Virus record (IMG/VR): IMGVR_UViG_3300012984_000022
Location: 1-44,126 of that record
Origin: a virus
Length of the DNA: 44,126 bases
Direction: 5' to 3' (one strand)
The position numbers and the translations under genes were made by a program. The notes under the pieces were generated by a model, which did not search any database, had not been told where the DNA came from, and saw only the letters and a list, made by a program, of their open reading frames with translations. This document shows positions 32,187 to 39,837 of this stretch, one piece after another (positions within the stretch are counted from its first letter, which is position 1; each line of letters starts with the position of its first letter).

Positions 32187-32957
32187 CTTCACGCCCTTCA
32201 AATATGCCGTCGATTCCCATGATAAGCTCAGCGTCAAGAAGGCTTATCTCATTACCAGTAATCTCTTTGTACGCTACCAGGTCTTGCCACCTCAGCATTT
32301 CGCGAGGGTAAATTGTGATCCTTTCTCCATCATCTCGCTGTATGAATTTAAGCTCTCTGTACCTTGCGAAAAGGTCTGCGAATAATGCCGGGCATTCAGG
32401 TGAATCATCCTTCTTCTTTTGCTCGCCAGTATCAATGCCCATTGCCGCTAGAGCTGCGCGATGTGAATCTGCTATGCTGTCAAACTTCTGCTTCTTGTGC
32501 CGATCAACATAGTTCCACTGCGCGAATTCATACAGCGCAGCTACTTTTCCGCCAGTGATGCTCTGCTGTCGTTGAAGTGCTTGGCAACCATTGTTCCAAG
32601 GCCCTTGTACTGTTTCAGCAGTTCATTCAATGAATCTTTGCTGAACTCATTACTCATCGACCAACCGGTAACCACGGCTAGCGCCAGCGAATCGTTAAGC
32701 TCGTCAGCCTTCCAGTTAAATTCTGCGTTATACGTGGTCCAGTCATTCTTCTCTTTGCATTCAGCGTCAAGAGGCGCGAGATCAGCCTTGATGGCATGGT
32801 AGGCGCGGTGATAGTCTCTGCCAGCCTTAACTCCTGCATCGCATGCCGGGCCAATGACGCGGAGCCATTCTCCAGAGTCACCACCTCCAGGTAGTGGGAT
32901 TGGCATCACTGTGCCAGCTGCGTGCTTGTCTGCGTAAAAGAAGTCTTTGATTTCCAT
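32179..32957 (-). CDS. tail assembly chaperone GT, frameshift product
   Basis: Residues 1-138 are the G protein. Before the G stop (TAG 32541-32543), the ribosome can slip -1 at GGAAAAG (32544-32550) into a frame that is open to 32179, adding about 121 residues with a charged segment (NYVDRHKKQKFDS, ERITIYPREML). The product is about 259 aa. Both lie directly before the tape measure. This copies the arrangement of lambda G/GT, in which a low-level -1 shift yields the GT chaperone of the tape measure. Confidence 0.8.
32541..32957 (-). CDS. tail assembly chaperone G-like protein
   Basis: 138 aa, acidic, helical: FFYADKHAAGTVMPIPLPGG, then WSMSNEFSKDSLNELLKQYK. It is the short form that coats the tape measure during tail assembly and is not in the finished virion (by analogy with lambda gpG). 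AAGGAAAG precedes the ATG. Confidence 0.78.
   Translation of the reverse strand: MEIKDFFYADKHAAGTVMPIPLPGGGDSGEWLRVIGPACDAGVKAGRDYHRAYHAIKADLAPLDAECKEKNDWTTYNAEFNWKADELNDSLALAVVTGWSMSNEFSKDSLNELLKQYKGLGTMVAKHFNDSRASLAEK
32544..32550 (-). promoter_or_regulatory. programmed -1 frameshift slippery site
   Basis: GGAAAAG immediately before the in-frame TAG. In the zero frame the codons are GAA AAG; after slipping -1 they read GGA AAA. Glu and Lys tRNAs can re-pair with one G-U. Lambda uses GGGAAAG at the same spot. Confidence 0.7.
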
Positions 32958-33053
32958 TTGCTTTCCTTCGGTTTAAAGGGTGATGGTTTGGTGATGTCGT
33001 GAAAAGCGATAACCAGTCTCCTTGTCGGTTGCGAGCCTATTCACGACAAATGC

Positions 33054-33091
33054 AAACAAATAAGTTGCAATGTGTCTGTATGCAATATAAG
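33054..33091 (+). promoter_or_regulatory. promoter of the moron cassette, repeated element
   Basis: AAACAAATAAG, TTGCAA (33065-33070), 15-nt spacer, TATAAG (33086-33091). It reads rightward against the late tail operon and leads to the lipoprotein gene 32 nt further on. Confidence 0.78.
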
Positions 33092-33122
33092 CTGATTACA
33101 TTCTAACTGAGGAGTGAACAAA

Positions 33123-33482
33123 ATGAAAAGAATCACCGCAATTGCCATCGTAGTTTCTGCCGTTATTGGATGCTCATACGTCGGCGGCGCCAGCGCAGCA
33201 TCTCCAGTATGCGAGCAGATTTTTAATGACTCTGCGCTGGTTTCTTCCGGCCTGTATGACACCCTGGCCAAAGGGACTCCAGCGGAAGCTGAATATTACA
33301 AGCAGGCCACTATCGAAGCGTGCAATTCGGCGATCAAGGTTGCACGACAGGGAGTTGGCCCAGCACCTGTTGCGCACATGCTTGCCAAGAGCGTCACACA
33401 CAAGGATTCTCTTGATAGCCTTCTGTCTCTTACGCGCGTCGATGTGGTGATGAAGGGTTGGGCTTTCGGGGCGGAGAAGTGA
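33123..33482 (+). CDS. secreted lipoprotein or periplasmic protein, moron (119 aa)
   Basis: N-terminus MKRITAIAIVVSAVIGCSY has a basic start, hydrophobic core and lipobox VIGC; Cys 17 would be lipidated. An alternative signal-peptidase I site is GASA-AS near residue 26. The mature part is helical with two more Cys (SPVCEQIFND, IEACNSAI) about 40 apart, which could form a disulfide. Phage lipoproteins with their own promoter, such as Cor and Llp, block receptors against superinfection; that role is a guess. ATG 33123 has AGGAG 8 nt upstream. First gene of a five-gene cassette of opposite orientation. Confidence 0.75.
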   Translation: MKRITAIAIVVSAVIGCSYVGGASAASPVCEQIFNDSALVSSGLYDTLAKGTPAEAEYYKQATIEACNSAIKVARQGVGPAPVAHMLAKSVTHKDSLDSLLSLTRVDVVMKGWAFGAEK

Positions 33483-33519
33483 CTGCATTTATCAACAAGG
33501 CATTGAGAGAGGTGAGAGC

Positions 33520-33819
33520 GTGAGTAAAATGAAGGAAAAATTGAACTGGCTTAAGAATGCAATATTAAACCGCAAAGAATACCGATCGCTTTCTTGGTGG
33601 GAAAACTTCATGGGTGGCCATGTGAGCTTTGGTCCTGTCACTATTTTCGGAGAAAACGCTATGCATTGGGCAGTGAATATCAAAACCAAACGGTGGGGAT
33701 ATATCTGTTTCCGACTGCCATTGCGTTGCTTTGGTCAATGGTGGCCAGTTTATTTTTATTGCTCACCAAACGGAACTCCCTGGGCTGCAACATTCAAGCT
33801 GCCAAAACATATTGACTAA
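33520..33819 (+). CDS. hypothetical protein, moron cassette (99 aa)
   Basis: Starts with GTG (GAGAGG, 7 nt); ATG 33529 is an alternative. Rich in Trp and aromatic residues (LSWWENFMGGHVSFG, WGYICFRLP, FGQWWPVYFYC). Similar short Trp-rich proteins occur in phage accessory regions. The pattern suggests a compact beta domain. Function unknown. Confidence 0.6.
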   Translation: MSKMKEKLNWLKNAILNRKEYRSLSWWENFMGGHVSFGPVTIFGENAMHWAVNIKTKRWGYICFRLPLRCFGQWWPVYFYCSPNGTPWAATFKLPKHID

Positions 33820-33847
33820 CACCCCAGCACGCTGATGGAGAGGAATG

Positions 33848-34003
33848 ATGATTGAGTTACTGGAAGAGATGAAAAACCACAAGCTGGCCTACGTTTATTT
33901 TCATCGCAACACGTTCAAGGTTGAGTTTGCGGATGGAGAGCAGGTGCAGGCAAGCTCGCCAGAGTTGCTCACAAAGATTCTTAAAGCCATTCGTAGTGAA
34001 TGA
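33848..34003 (+). CDS. hypothetical protein, moron cassette (51 aa)
   Basis: GGAGAGGA precedes two ATGs (33845 and 33848); the second is better spaced. Sequence MIELLEEMKNHKLAYVYFHR then a beta hairpin and a helix; no family recognised. Confidence 0.6.
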   Translation: MIELLEEMKNHKLAYVYFHRNTFKVEFADGEQVQASSPELLTKILKAIRSE

Positions 34004-34015
34004 TGGAGGTTAGCG

Positions 34016-34225
34016 ATGATGCTGAAGATAACAGGCAAAGAAGCTGTGTTGAGATACAACCAGGCATTCGAGTCAATACCTGATTTCGTTGCAGGAATTG
34101 AGTTCAGGCCATCATTTGCTCTTTATGTGTGCTGCGTCGATGAAAAACTTAAATCGTTTACGCTGAAGGTAAAGAAAGAGCACTGCAGGCCAGCAAGGCG
34201 TAAGTTTTTGGGTGGGTGTAAGTGA
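34016..34225 (+). CDS. hypothetical protein, moron cassette (69 aa)
   Basis: GGAGG lies 6 nt before ATG 34016. Mixed alpha/beta, ending in a basic Cys-containing tail (KEHCRPARRKFLGGC). TGA overlaps the next ATG (TGATG). Not recognised. Confidence 0.6.
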   Translation: MMLKITGKEAVLRYNQAFESIPDFVAGIEFRPSFALYVCCVDEKLKSFTLKVKKEHCRPARRKFLGGCK

Positions 34226-34386
34226 TGGAGACCAATATGGGCGATAATACTGAAAAGAATATTGTTTGTAAGTGTGAGTGGTGCGGGATTAAGCTGCTAT
34301 GGAGTAAGCCCGCTAAGCCGTGTACCGCTAAAGAACACGGAATGCACTCATGGAAACGGCATCCCGCACGCAACGGATTGAAATAA
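34225..34386 (+). CDS. small Cys/His-rich protein (53 aa)
   Basis: Contains IVCKCEWCGIKL, then a Cys near 33 and HGMHSW, a plausible zinc finger of CxxC...C..H type. Starts at the ATG overlapping the previous stop; MGDN at 34237 is an alternative. Last gene before the bidirectional terminator. Confidence 0.6.
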   Translation: METNMGDNTEKNIVCKCEWCGIKLLWSKPAKPCTAKEHGMHSWKRHPARNGLK

Positions 34387-34388
34387 TT

Positions 34389-34414
34389 AAGGCCCCTGAA
34401 GGGGCCTTTCTTTT
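34389..34414. terminator. bidirectional terminator at the moron/late boundary
   Basis: AAGGCCCC-TGAA-GGGGCCTT followed by TCTTTT. It stops the rightward cassette; on the other strand it directly follows the tail tube gene, so tail chaperone and tape measure expression may need readthrough or another promoter. Confidence 0.85.
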
Positions 34415-35579
34415 ACGCGTAAGCGATACGCTGAACAACGATGGACGACAGCACCTTGTTGCCGGTGGCTTGCCCTTCGATTGTCAACGTCACCGACTCA
34501 GGACCACCAACTTCTGGTGTTGCAGCTGTCAGTTCGGCGCGCTTCAGAGAGAAAGACATCGCACCAGCTACGCCAGATAGAATCGACGTCATCTCAACCT
34601 GAGTTTCATTCAGGAACAGATTCAGCAGCGTCATGTCATACAGCTTCCCTGCCAGAGAGAAGGTGTTGGCAGCACGACCGCGCTCAACGAATGCTACGCT
34701 GTCATTGCCCAGTTCGAACTGCGCAGACGTTGCGTTGTCGTTAGTGATGGTGAAGGTGTCGATAAGCTTCAGCGGCGCGGTGCCGTTAAAGGCTGACACG
34801 TCAACGCTCGCGAATGGCTCGGCGTCAAAGCTGTACGGGAATGTTGAGCCAGCAGGCAGGGCGCTCAGCACCTGCTGAGACAGGCCGATGAACGGGAAGC
34901 TACCGGTTACCATGGCGTTAACTGCCTGCTCAATGGAGAAGCCAGAGAACTCAACACCCTTCGTCAGAAGGTACGCGTCTACCGTGCCGCACTTGCCGGT
35001 GAACACGGTAAGCACTGAGTATGTCTTACACAGGTTTCCGGTTTCAAGGCGATCAGCAGCAATCAAGTCTGTTGTTGCTCCTGTCTCATCTGTAAGCGCG
35101 TGAGGAATTCCAGCGCCGGTTACCACCAGAGCAGAGACTGCTGTGACGATAAACGGCTTCGCGTTATCACCTACCAGGTCAGGGAATGCAACCAGGTCGC
35201 CCACTTCAAGGAGGGTAGTAAAGTCACCAGCGGAACGCGTGAAGGTTTTTCCTGAAGCAGAAACGTCGATGGTAAGGCCTGAAACAGTCTGCCCGGCAAC
35301 CCATGAGCTCGTCATTGCGCCAGCCAGCAATTCATCCTGGCTCTGCGCGCTCAGTTCGATAGCAAACTCACCGGTAATCTGTTTGTTGCCGGTACGGATA
35401 GATGATGTTTCACGGCTGCCGTCAAGTTCGTTGGAAACCAGCGCGTCGCGGGTAAGGGCAGGGACGCCGCCAGTATTACGCAGCGGATACCATGCAGGGT
35501 TTGTAGGGGTGACACCAGCAGTCACCTCAGGGATATAAAAGTGCGCCGTGTTGGCACCCTTAAACGGTTGGATAGACAT
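34413..35579 (-). CDS. major tail tube protein
   Basis: 388 aa. N-terminus MSIQPFKGANTAHFYIPEVT and DGSRETSSIRTGNKQITGEF fit the phage tail-tube family (gp44/major tail subunit). It lies between the tail terminator-like gene and the chaperones. It is long for a tube protein, so an added surface domain is likely: residues about 100-170 form a second beta-rich insertion. GAGG before the ATG. Confidence 0.85.
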   Translation of the reverse strand: MSIQPFKGANTAHFYIPEVTAGVTPTNPAWYPLRNTGGVPALTRDALVSNELDGSRETSSIRTGNKQITGEFAIELSAQSQDELLAGAMTSSWVAGQTVSGLTIDVSASGKTFTRSAGDFTTLLEVGDLVAFPDLVGDNAKPFIVTAVSALVVTGAGIPHALTDETGATTDLIAADRLETGNLCKTYSVLTVFTGKCGTVDAYLLTKGVEFSGFSIEQAVNAMVTGSFPFIGLSQQVLSALPAGSTFPYSFDAEPFASVDVSAFNGTAPLKLIDTFTITNDNATSAQFELGNDSVAFVERGRAANTFSLAGKLYDMTLLNLFLNETQVEMTSILSGVAGAMSFSLKRAELTAATPEVGGPESVTLTIEGQATGNKVLSSIVVQRIAYA

Positions 35580-35581
35580 TG

Positions 35582-35998
35582 CTATATCCTCGCAGTGAAG
35601 GCAATGAAGTTAATGGTTAGTGGGCGCTTGGCCCATCCGTTTTCCACAATAAGCGGCCCCAGGCTAACCGACTGCACTTCTGCGCAGATAGCATTACGCT
35701 GGAACGATTTTCCGGCCTTAAATGCCGTATTAAGTAAGTCTGCCATTTTATTGATAGGCGCGCTACCGTAGTCTTTCCCGACATTGATATCTACTTGGTA
35801 GATACCTCCTCGGCGTTCAGTAAATCCCAGGTCTGCCTGTTCTGTAGGCTCTGGAAGCATGAACCCGGCAAGGTAAGGAGTTGCCGTACTGGTTGGTGCG
35901 TCAATGTTCTCCAGCGCGATGGCAATGCTATTCATGCTGCCGAACGACATCAGCGCCACGTCGAATACTTTCGTGAGGTCTTCAAAATAGGTAGCCAT
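35582..35998 (-). CDS. tail terminator / DUF4128-like protein
   Basis: 138 aa. Before the tail tube, after a gp10-like gene, where the tail-end or terminator protein is found. Contains YQVDINVGKDYGSAPINKMA, a strand-helix-strand core of that family. It would cap the tail so it can join the head. Its stop and the next start are separated by 2 nt. Confidence 0.72.
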   Translation of the reverse strand: MATYFEDLTKVFDVALMSFGSMNSIAIALENIDAPTSTATPYLAGFMLPEPTEQADLGFTERRGGIYQVDINVGKDYGSAPINKMADLLNTAFKAGKSFQRNAICAEVQSVSLGPLIVENGWAKRPLTINFIAFTARI

Positions 35999-36393
35999 TA
36001 TCTCACCTTCGCCGCCTCTTCGTTAAGTAACTGCTGGAATCGTGTAATATTAACACGAACCATCCCGACTGGCGCTTGCTTGGACCAGCCGTACTCAAGA
36101 CGCTCTGCATATGGCAGGTTGTTCGTCAGCGTGAACACATCCCAACCAGGAGCGTTTGTTATGAATGTAGCTGCGCTGTTTACAGCCTTGCCACCTGTAA
36201 CGTCAACTCCAGCAATTAATCCAGTAGCCGGAGTAGCGCCAGTTGTCTGCCAGTTACCACGGAATCGCCCTGTATCAACAGGACTAGACTTAATTATCGC
36301 GCTGAACAGTTTCATCGAAACCTGTCGCATGACAATCTCTGGATTCTTCTTAGCCTTATCGCAGAAGGCTTTAACATCTAGTGTGAAACTCAT
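35998..36393 (-). CDS. HK97 gp10-like head-tail / tail completion protein
   Basis: 131 aa. SPVDTGRFRGNWQTTGATP near 36-55 is the hallmark of the HK97-gp10 family, and YAERLEYGWSKQAP near 95 its second motif. It acts in head-tail joining or tail completion. Overlaps both neighbours by 1-4 nt. Confidence 0.85.
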   Translation of the reverse strand: MSFTLDVKAFCDKAKKNPEIVMRQVSMKLFSAIIKSSPVDTGRFRGNWQTTGATPATGLIAGVDVTGGKAVNSAATFITNAPGWDVFTLTNNLPYAERLEYGWSKQAPVGMVRVNITRFQQLLNEEAAKVR

Positions 36394-36749
36394 TTGCGCA
36401 CCTGAATGAACCAGGCCACGATATCATCGTTAACGATTTTCTTCTCGATACCCACGACAGACCATTGCTCGCCCGCAAACTCGACCTTATCTTCCATCTT
36501 CGGCAGCACGCTATAGTCGGCTTTAACAACCATATCACCCGCCTGGATGGTTGTTCCATTGACAAGCCCGGCGTTAACCGGAACCGGAACCGCAGTAAGA
36601 GGAATCTGAGTATAAGGCTGCTGCACGTATTCGCCGAGGTCTTCATCCCATACCTTAGAACCGGCGCGAACCAGCGTTACGGTGCTGCCGTATTTACCTA
36701 GCAGGTGCGTCGCTACGCCCTGCATTTTCTTGCTGAAAGCCGTACCCAT
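36390..36749 (-). CDS. head-tail connector / neck protein
   Basis: 119 aa from ATG 36749, which overlaps the previous TAA (TAATG) and has GGAG 8 nt upstream. A beta-barrel-like segment (VLPKMEDKVEFAGEQWSVVG) is usual in head-closure proteins of the gp16/gpFII type. Assigned by gene order between head adaptor and gp10-like genes. Confidence 0.7.
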   Translation of the reverse strand: MGTAFSKKMQGVATHLLGKYGSTVTLVRAGSKVWDEDLGEYVQQPYTQIPLTAVPVPVNAGLVNGTTIQAGDMVVKADYSVLPKMEDKVEFAGEQWSVVGIEKKIVNDDIVAWFIQVRK

Positions 36750-37363
36750 TATACTGGCTCCAGGCGAGAAATGACGAGTAACGCAGACGGCGCGGTACCC
36801 CATGCGGTTACAGTTGCGACCTGCGGGTAGACGCCACCGAAGTTAGACCCTGCGCTATCACGCATAATCTGGACAACGAATGTCTGCCCTGCTGTGGCGT
36901 TAATTACCACACGGGATTCTGTCGGCGTAGTGGCATCAGTCTGTGTCATTTTTACCGCAGCAGGGCTTCCTATCTGCGCGCTGCCAACCAGCAATCTACT
37001 TAACAGAATGGAAGTGCCCGTGGCCCCGGTTCGCCCACACTGTAGTTTGATTCGCACGGCATAAGAGCCAGCCGTGTTAAATGTTACCAATCCGGCAGCA
37101 TTAATCATAACCGGGATAGCCGCCGAGTTCTGCGCGGCGCCGAAAGTTAACTGCAAAGCGGTATCGACGGCAGATGGCGCTTGTGCAACCGTGGAAGGGG
37201 CGCGTAATACCTCAACCTCTTTCACACCAGCGGCCGCATAAAGCATAGAATCGGCAAGCTGCGTTGTTACCTCGCGAAGCTTGGCTGGAGTGATTGTGCC
37301 ACTATCGTTATCAGGAAGGTTATTCCCGATAAGGGTAAACATGCCTGATTTATCGAGAGCCAT
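36749..37363 (-). CDS. virion-associated protein with trimeric jelly-roll-like domain (204 aa)
   Basis: The N-terminus NNLPDNDSGTITPAKLREVT resembles the attachment segment of phage fibre or decoration proteins. The rest is beta-rich with aligned hydrophobics (LVTFNTAGSYAVRIKLQCG, ATAGQTFVVQIMRDS), as in C1q/TNF-like trimers. It may be a fibre or head/neck decoration. Domain assignment is by pattern. Confidence 0.6.
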   Translation of the reverse strand: MALDKSGMFTLIGNNLPDNDSGTITPAKLREVTTQLADSMLYAAAGVKEVEVLRAPSTVAQAPSAVDTALQLTFGAAQNSAAIPVMINAAGLVTFNTAGSYAVRIKLQCGRTGATGTSILLSRLLVGSAQIGSPAAVKMTQTDATTPTESRVVINATAGQTFVVQIMRDSAGSNFGGVYPQVATVTAWGTAPSALLVISRLEPV

Positions 37364-37365
37364 AA

Positions 37366-37878
37366 TTAACCCCTTGTCACTCTGAACTGAAAGCCGTTGT
37401 TACCGCCACCACAAATTAACGGCTTCAGCGCGTCCATGGCAGCAGTGATGGTAATGGTCGCACCTGTCATTCCATTATCGGCGTATTGCACCGTAACAGC
37501 TCCTTCAACGCGCTCCATGGTGGTTACTCGCCCGTCGGAACTGGCGCGCACATCTGCACCATTACCGTATTCAACACCCGCGATAAGCTGAGCCAGTTTA
37601 ACCTGGTCCGGAATAACGTTATTCGCTATAGGGAAACCGTACAGGCTAATTCCGGTGCGCGGGAATGATAAAGACTGCGCGGCGGACACGCGGCGACCGC
37701 ACATAGCAGGCTCCTGCAAACCTACATACATCGCGCCGTTACGCAATGCGGCTTCCGCTTCCGTATCGTCAGCGGGTAGGGCATAGCCGTATTTAGCCGC
37801 CAGCATTCTGGCATCAGAAAGGCCAATATAAGAGTCGGCACCGCTTACAATAGAGCCATCTTCGACGACTAAAGCCAT
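37366..37878 (-). CDS. head-tail adaptor (DnaT-like annotated family)
   Basis: 170 aa. Starts MALVVEDGSIVSGADSYIGL and has the helical core (AEAALRNGAMYVGLQEPAMC) of the family often labelled DnaT-like, which in phages functions as the connector next to the portal. Upstream genes encode capsid and decorations. Confidence 0.75.
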   Translation of the reverse strand: MALVVEDGSIVSGADSYIGLSDARMLAAKYGYALPADDTEAEAALRNGAMYVGLQEPAMCGRRVSAAQSLSFPRTGISLYGFPIANNVIPDQVKLAQLIAGVEYGNGADVRASSDGRVTTMERVEGAVTVQYADNGMTGATITITAAMDALKPLICGGGNNGFQFRVTRG

Positions 37879-37881
37879 GAT

Positions 37882-38070
37882 TTATTCCTTAACGCTTCTG
37901 CGGCCTGAGCGCCTTGATTCCGTGCCGCCGCCATTGAAATGCGCTCCATCGTTAACTGGCTGGGTTGCTACCAGTTCACCAGGTTCGACATTACCTCGCT
38001 GAGGTATTAGCTGCCCGTCAACGTCTACCAGGCCATTGTATCTTTCGCGTATTACATAATTATCGGCCAT
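37882..38070 (-). CDS. small hypothetical structural protein (62 aa)
   Basis: MADNYVIRERYNGLVDVDGQ and a disordered basic C-terminus (RRSGRRS). Lies between the Ig-like protein and the adaptor; likely a minor virion or assembly component. Not recognised. Confidence 0.65.
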   Translation of the reverse strand: MADNYVIRERYNGLVDVDGQLIPQRGNVEPGELVATQPVNDGAHFNGGGTESRRSGRRSVKE

Positions 38071-38084
38071 CTTGATTCCTTGTT

Positions 38085-38102
38085 ACGGCCCCGAAGGGCC
38101 GT
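38085..38102 (-). other. intercistronic hairpin
   Basis: ACGGCCC/GGGCCGT around a CGAA loop, between the Ig-like and the 62-aa genes. On the transcribed strand no T tract follows, so it is more likely an RNA-processing or stability element than a terminator. Confidence 0.6.
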
Positions 38103-38106
38103 TTAA

Positions 38107-38457
38107 TTAAGACACTGTTACAACGGTGCTGTCTGAGATGATATTACCATAACCATCCTGGACAACAACTTTGTAAGTACCGGAATCCGTTCCGGCAACG
38201 GTAGGCGTCTTGGTGTAAGTAGCTGCCGTTGCGCCGGAAATGGCATTGTTGTTTTTGAACCATTGATAGGCATATGGTGTCTGGCCACCGGCAACCACAA
38301 CGGTAAGAGTCAGGGCCGCCGGTGCAGTCACGGCAGTTGTGTCCGGAATGCCAGTAGAGAATGATGCTGGAGAGATATTCTCCATTACCACTTCAACCTG
38401 GCCGTCGTCGTTTGCATCGTCTACACCAGTGGTGCGTCGCTTGATTACATCAACCAT
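38107..38457 (-). CDS. Ig-like domain protein, capsid decoration candidate (116 aa)
   Basis: Residues about 45-115 form an I-set-like fold: PYAYQWFKNNNAISG with the core Trp, then GTDSGTYKVVVQDGYGN with the D-x-G-x-Y motif. The first 30 residues are charged. Phage Ig domains decorate capsids or tails and bind carbohydrate weakly. Related to the 149-aa protein at 43048-43497 (shared PYAYQW). Confidence 0.78.
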   Translation of the reverse strand: MVDVIKRRTTGVDDANDDGQVEVVMENISPASFSTGIPDTTAVTAPAALTLTVVVAGGQTPYAYQWFKNNNAISGATAATYTKTPTVAGTDSGTYKVVVQDGYGNIISDSTVVTVS

Positions 38458-38471
38458 TTTTTAATCCTCAA

Positions 38472-38744
38472 TTAAGGTGTGATAATCCCCGCCGAGCGAA
38501 GCTTCGCCAGCAGAGCATTAAATTCAGCCTGAGTCGGAGCTGCAGCAGAATCGGTCTGCGCCGACTGCAACAGAACACCGCCGCGCTGAGTGGCGGTCGG
38601 AACTTTATTCCCAGCCATTGCTGTAGTGGATGTTGTTCCGACAGTTGGCGCAAACGTCGCTGGCTTGCCAGTTACATCATCCCATGCTGCGCTAATTTCT
38701 GCACCTGCCAGACTGCGTGGCAAGCCCTTACCTGTTTTAGACAT
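38472..38744 (-). CDS. head-fibre-like protein (90 aa)
   Basis: AAWDDVTGKPATFAPTVGTT followed by AMAGNKVPTATQRGGVLLQS is the pattern of phi29-type head fibre proteins. A helical C-terminus (TQAEFNALLAKLRSAGI) ends in IITP. It is next to the major capsid gene. Start GAGGTGATTTATG. Confidence 0.72.
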   Translation of the reverse strand: MSKTGKGLPRSLAGAEISAAWDDVTGKPATFAPTVGTTSTTAMAGNKVPTATQRGGVLLQSAQTDSAAAPTQAEFNALLAKLRSAGIITP

Positions 38745-38758
38745 AAATCACCTCAATG

Positions 38759-38781
38759 AAAAAGGGCGCTTTCGCGCCCTT
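38759..38781 (-). terminator. rho-independent terminator after major capsid gene
   Basis: AAGGGCGC-TTTC-GCGCCCTT; on the minus strand it is followed by five T. It lies between the major capsid and head-fibre genes and would set a high capsid-to-downstream ratio. Confidence 0.8.
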
Positions 38782-38787
38782 GGTTAA

Positions 38788-39837
38788 TTATGCGCCAACG
38801 CCGGTCACCAGGAAGGCGATAGGGATATGCTTGCGATCCATTACGCGATTCCAGTTTGTGGCGTTTGCCAGGTCCTGCCACGAAGCAGAGCGCGGGACGG
38901 TTTCTGAGCCGTTACCGGTAATCACGGAACTGGTGAAGCTGTAACCGAGTGGGTGCAGCAGCCAGGTTTTGCGTGACCAAAGAACTTCAACGCCGCCGCC
39001 GTTTGCGCGCTCTGGTGAACGGTCATATTCAAGCGGCATGTTTGGCGAGCCTTCGCCGTAGCCGATCGCACCATTACCAAAGATGATGCTGATGAACTTG
39101 CGATCGTTACCAGTGCCAACAACGGTCATGCTGTCGTCGACAATAACGCGGTAGCCCTGATAGGTGGCGAACATGGTGTTATTATCAGCGTCACGGACGA
39201 AGTCGATAAGCTGCTGCTTACGCGCTTGTGCGTACACGAAGCTGTGCATTGCGATAGCACCCAGCACTTCGCCAGAGGAGCCCATCAGCGCATCACCCAT
39301 AGTCTGGGTTGCGTCAATGAATGCGCCGGCGTCGAAGCCAAGAGTGGAGGACACGTCGATAACCATGTCGTTCTGGGTGTGGTACGCGTCGGTTGCAGAA
39401 ACGTTATCGTTGTACAGACCGAGAGCTGTAGCAATCAGACGACGCTGCGCCTGGCGCTGCCAGAAGTTATCCAGGCGAGATGCCACGGATTGCAGCGGAT
39501 TCTGGCTGGTCAGTTCGACAGTTAGGTCGGCCTGGCCGAAGCCTTCGTTAAGATAAGCTACGCGAACGTCCATCTCGCCGGTCTGCACGTTGCGCGGGGT
39601 GGCGATATCCTGGTACACGTCGTTCGAGTAGTTAGGCTCGATAGATGTGTCGATAGATTTCCAGTACGGCAGCACCGCTTTGTTTGATGGCCCGCTTGCG
39701 ATAGCTGTCGCGTACGGAGTTGGTGTAAGGATGCCAGACTGGAAGAACGCAGTCTTCTCAACAGGGTCTTCTGTCATATAGGACAGGATTACTGGTTCGT
39801 TACCGGTTACGATATCGCCAATAGTAGTAATAGCCAT
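38788..39837 (-). CDS. major capsid protein
   Basis: 349 aa, following a scaffold-like gene. The body (MAITTIGDIVTGNEPVILSY, NEGFGQADLTVELTSQNPLQ, RDADNNTMFATYQGYRVIVD) is of the HK97-fold major capsid family gp13-like. No long N-terminal delta domain, so a separate scaffold is expected and found next to it. RBS: GAGGAAAAAGTAA. Confidence 0.88.
   Translation of the reverse strand: MAITTIGDIVTGNEPVILSYMTEDPVEKTAFFQSGILTPTPYATAIASGPSNKAVLPYWKSIDTSIEPNYSNDVYQDIATPRNVQTGEMDVRVAYLNEGFGQADLTVELTSQNPLQSVASRLDNFWQRQAQRRLIATALGLYNDNVSATDAYHTQNDMVIDVSSTLGFDAGAFIDATQTMGDALMGSSGEVLGAIAMHSFVYAQARKQQLIDFVRDADNNTMFATYQGYRVIVDDSMTVVGTGNDRKFISIIFGNGAIGYGEGSPNMPLEYDRSPERANGGGVEVLWSRKTWLLHPLGYSFTSSVITGNGSETVPRSASWQDLANATNWNRVMDRKHIPIAFLVTGVGA

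Noticed and set aside
32179-32442. Independent 87-codon gene between G and tape measure
   Set aside because: The frame is open well upstream through the G stop and there is a slippery site, so it is better read as the T part of a G-T frameshift product.
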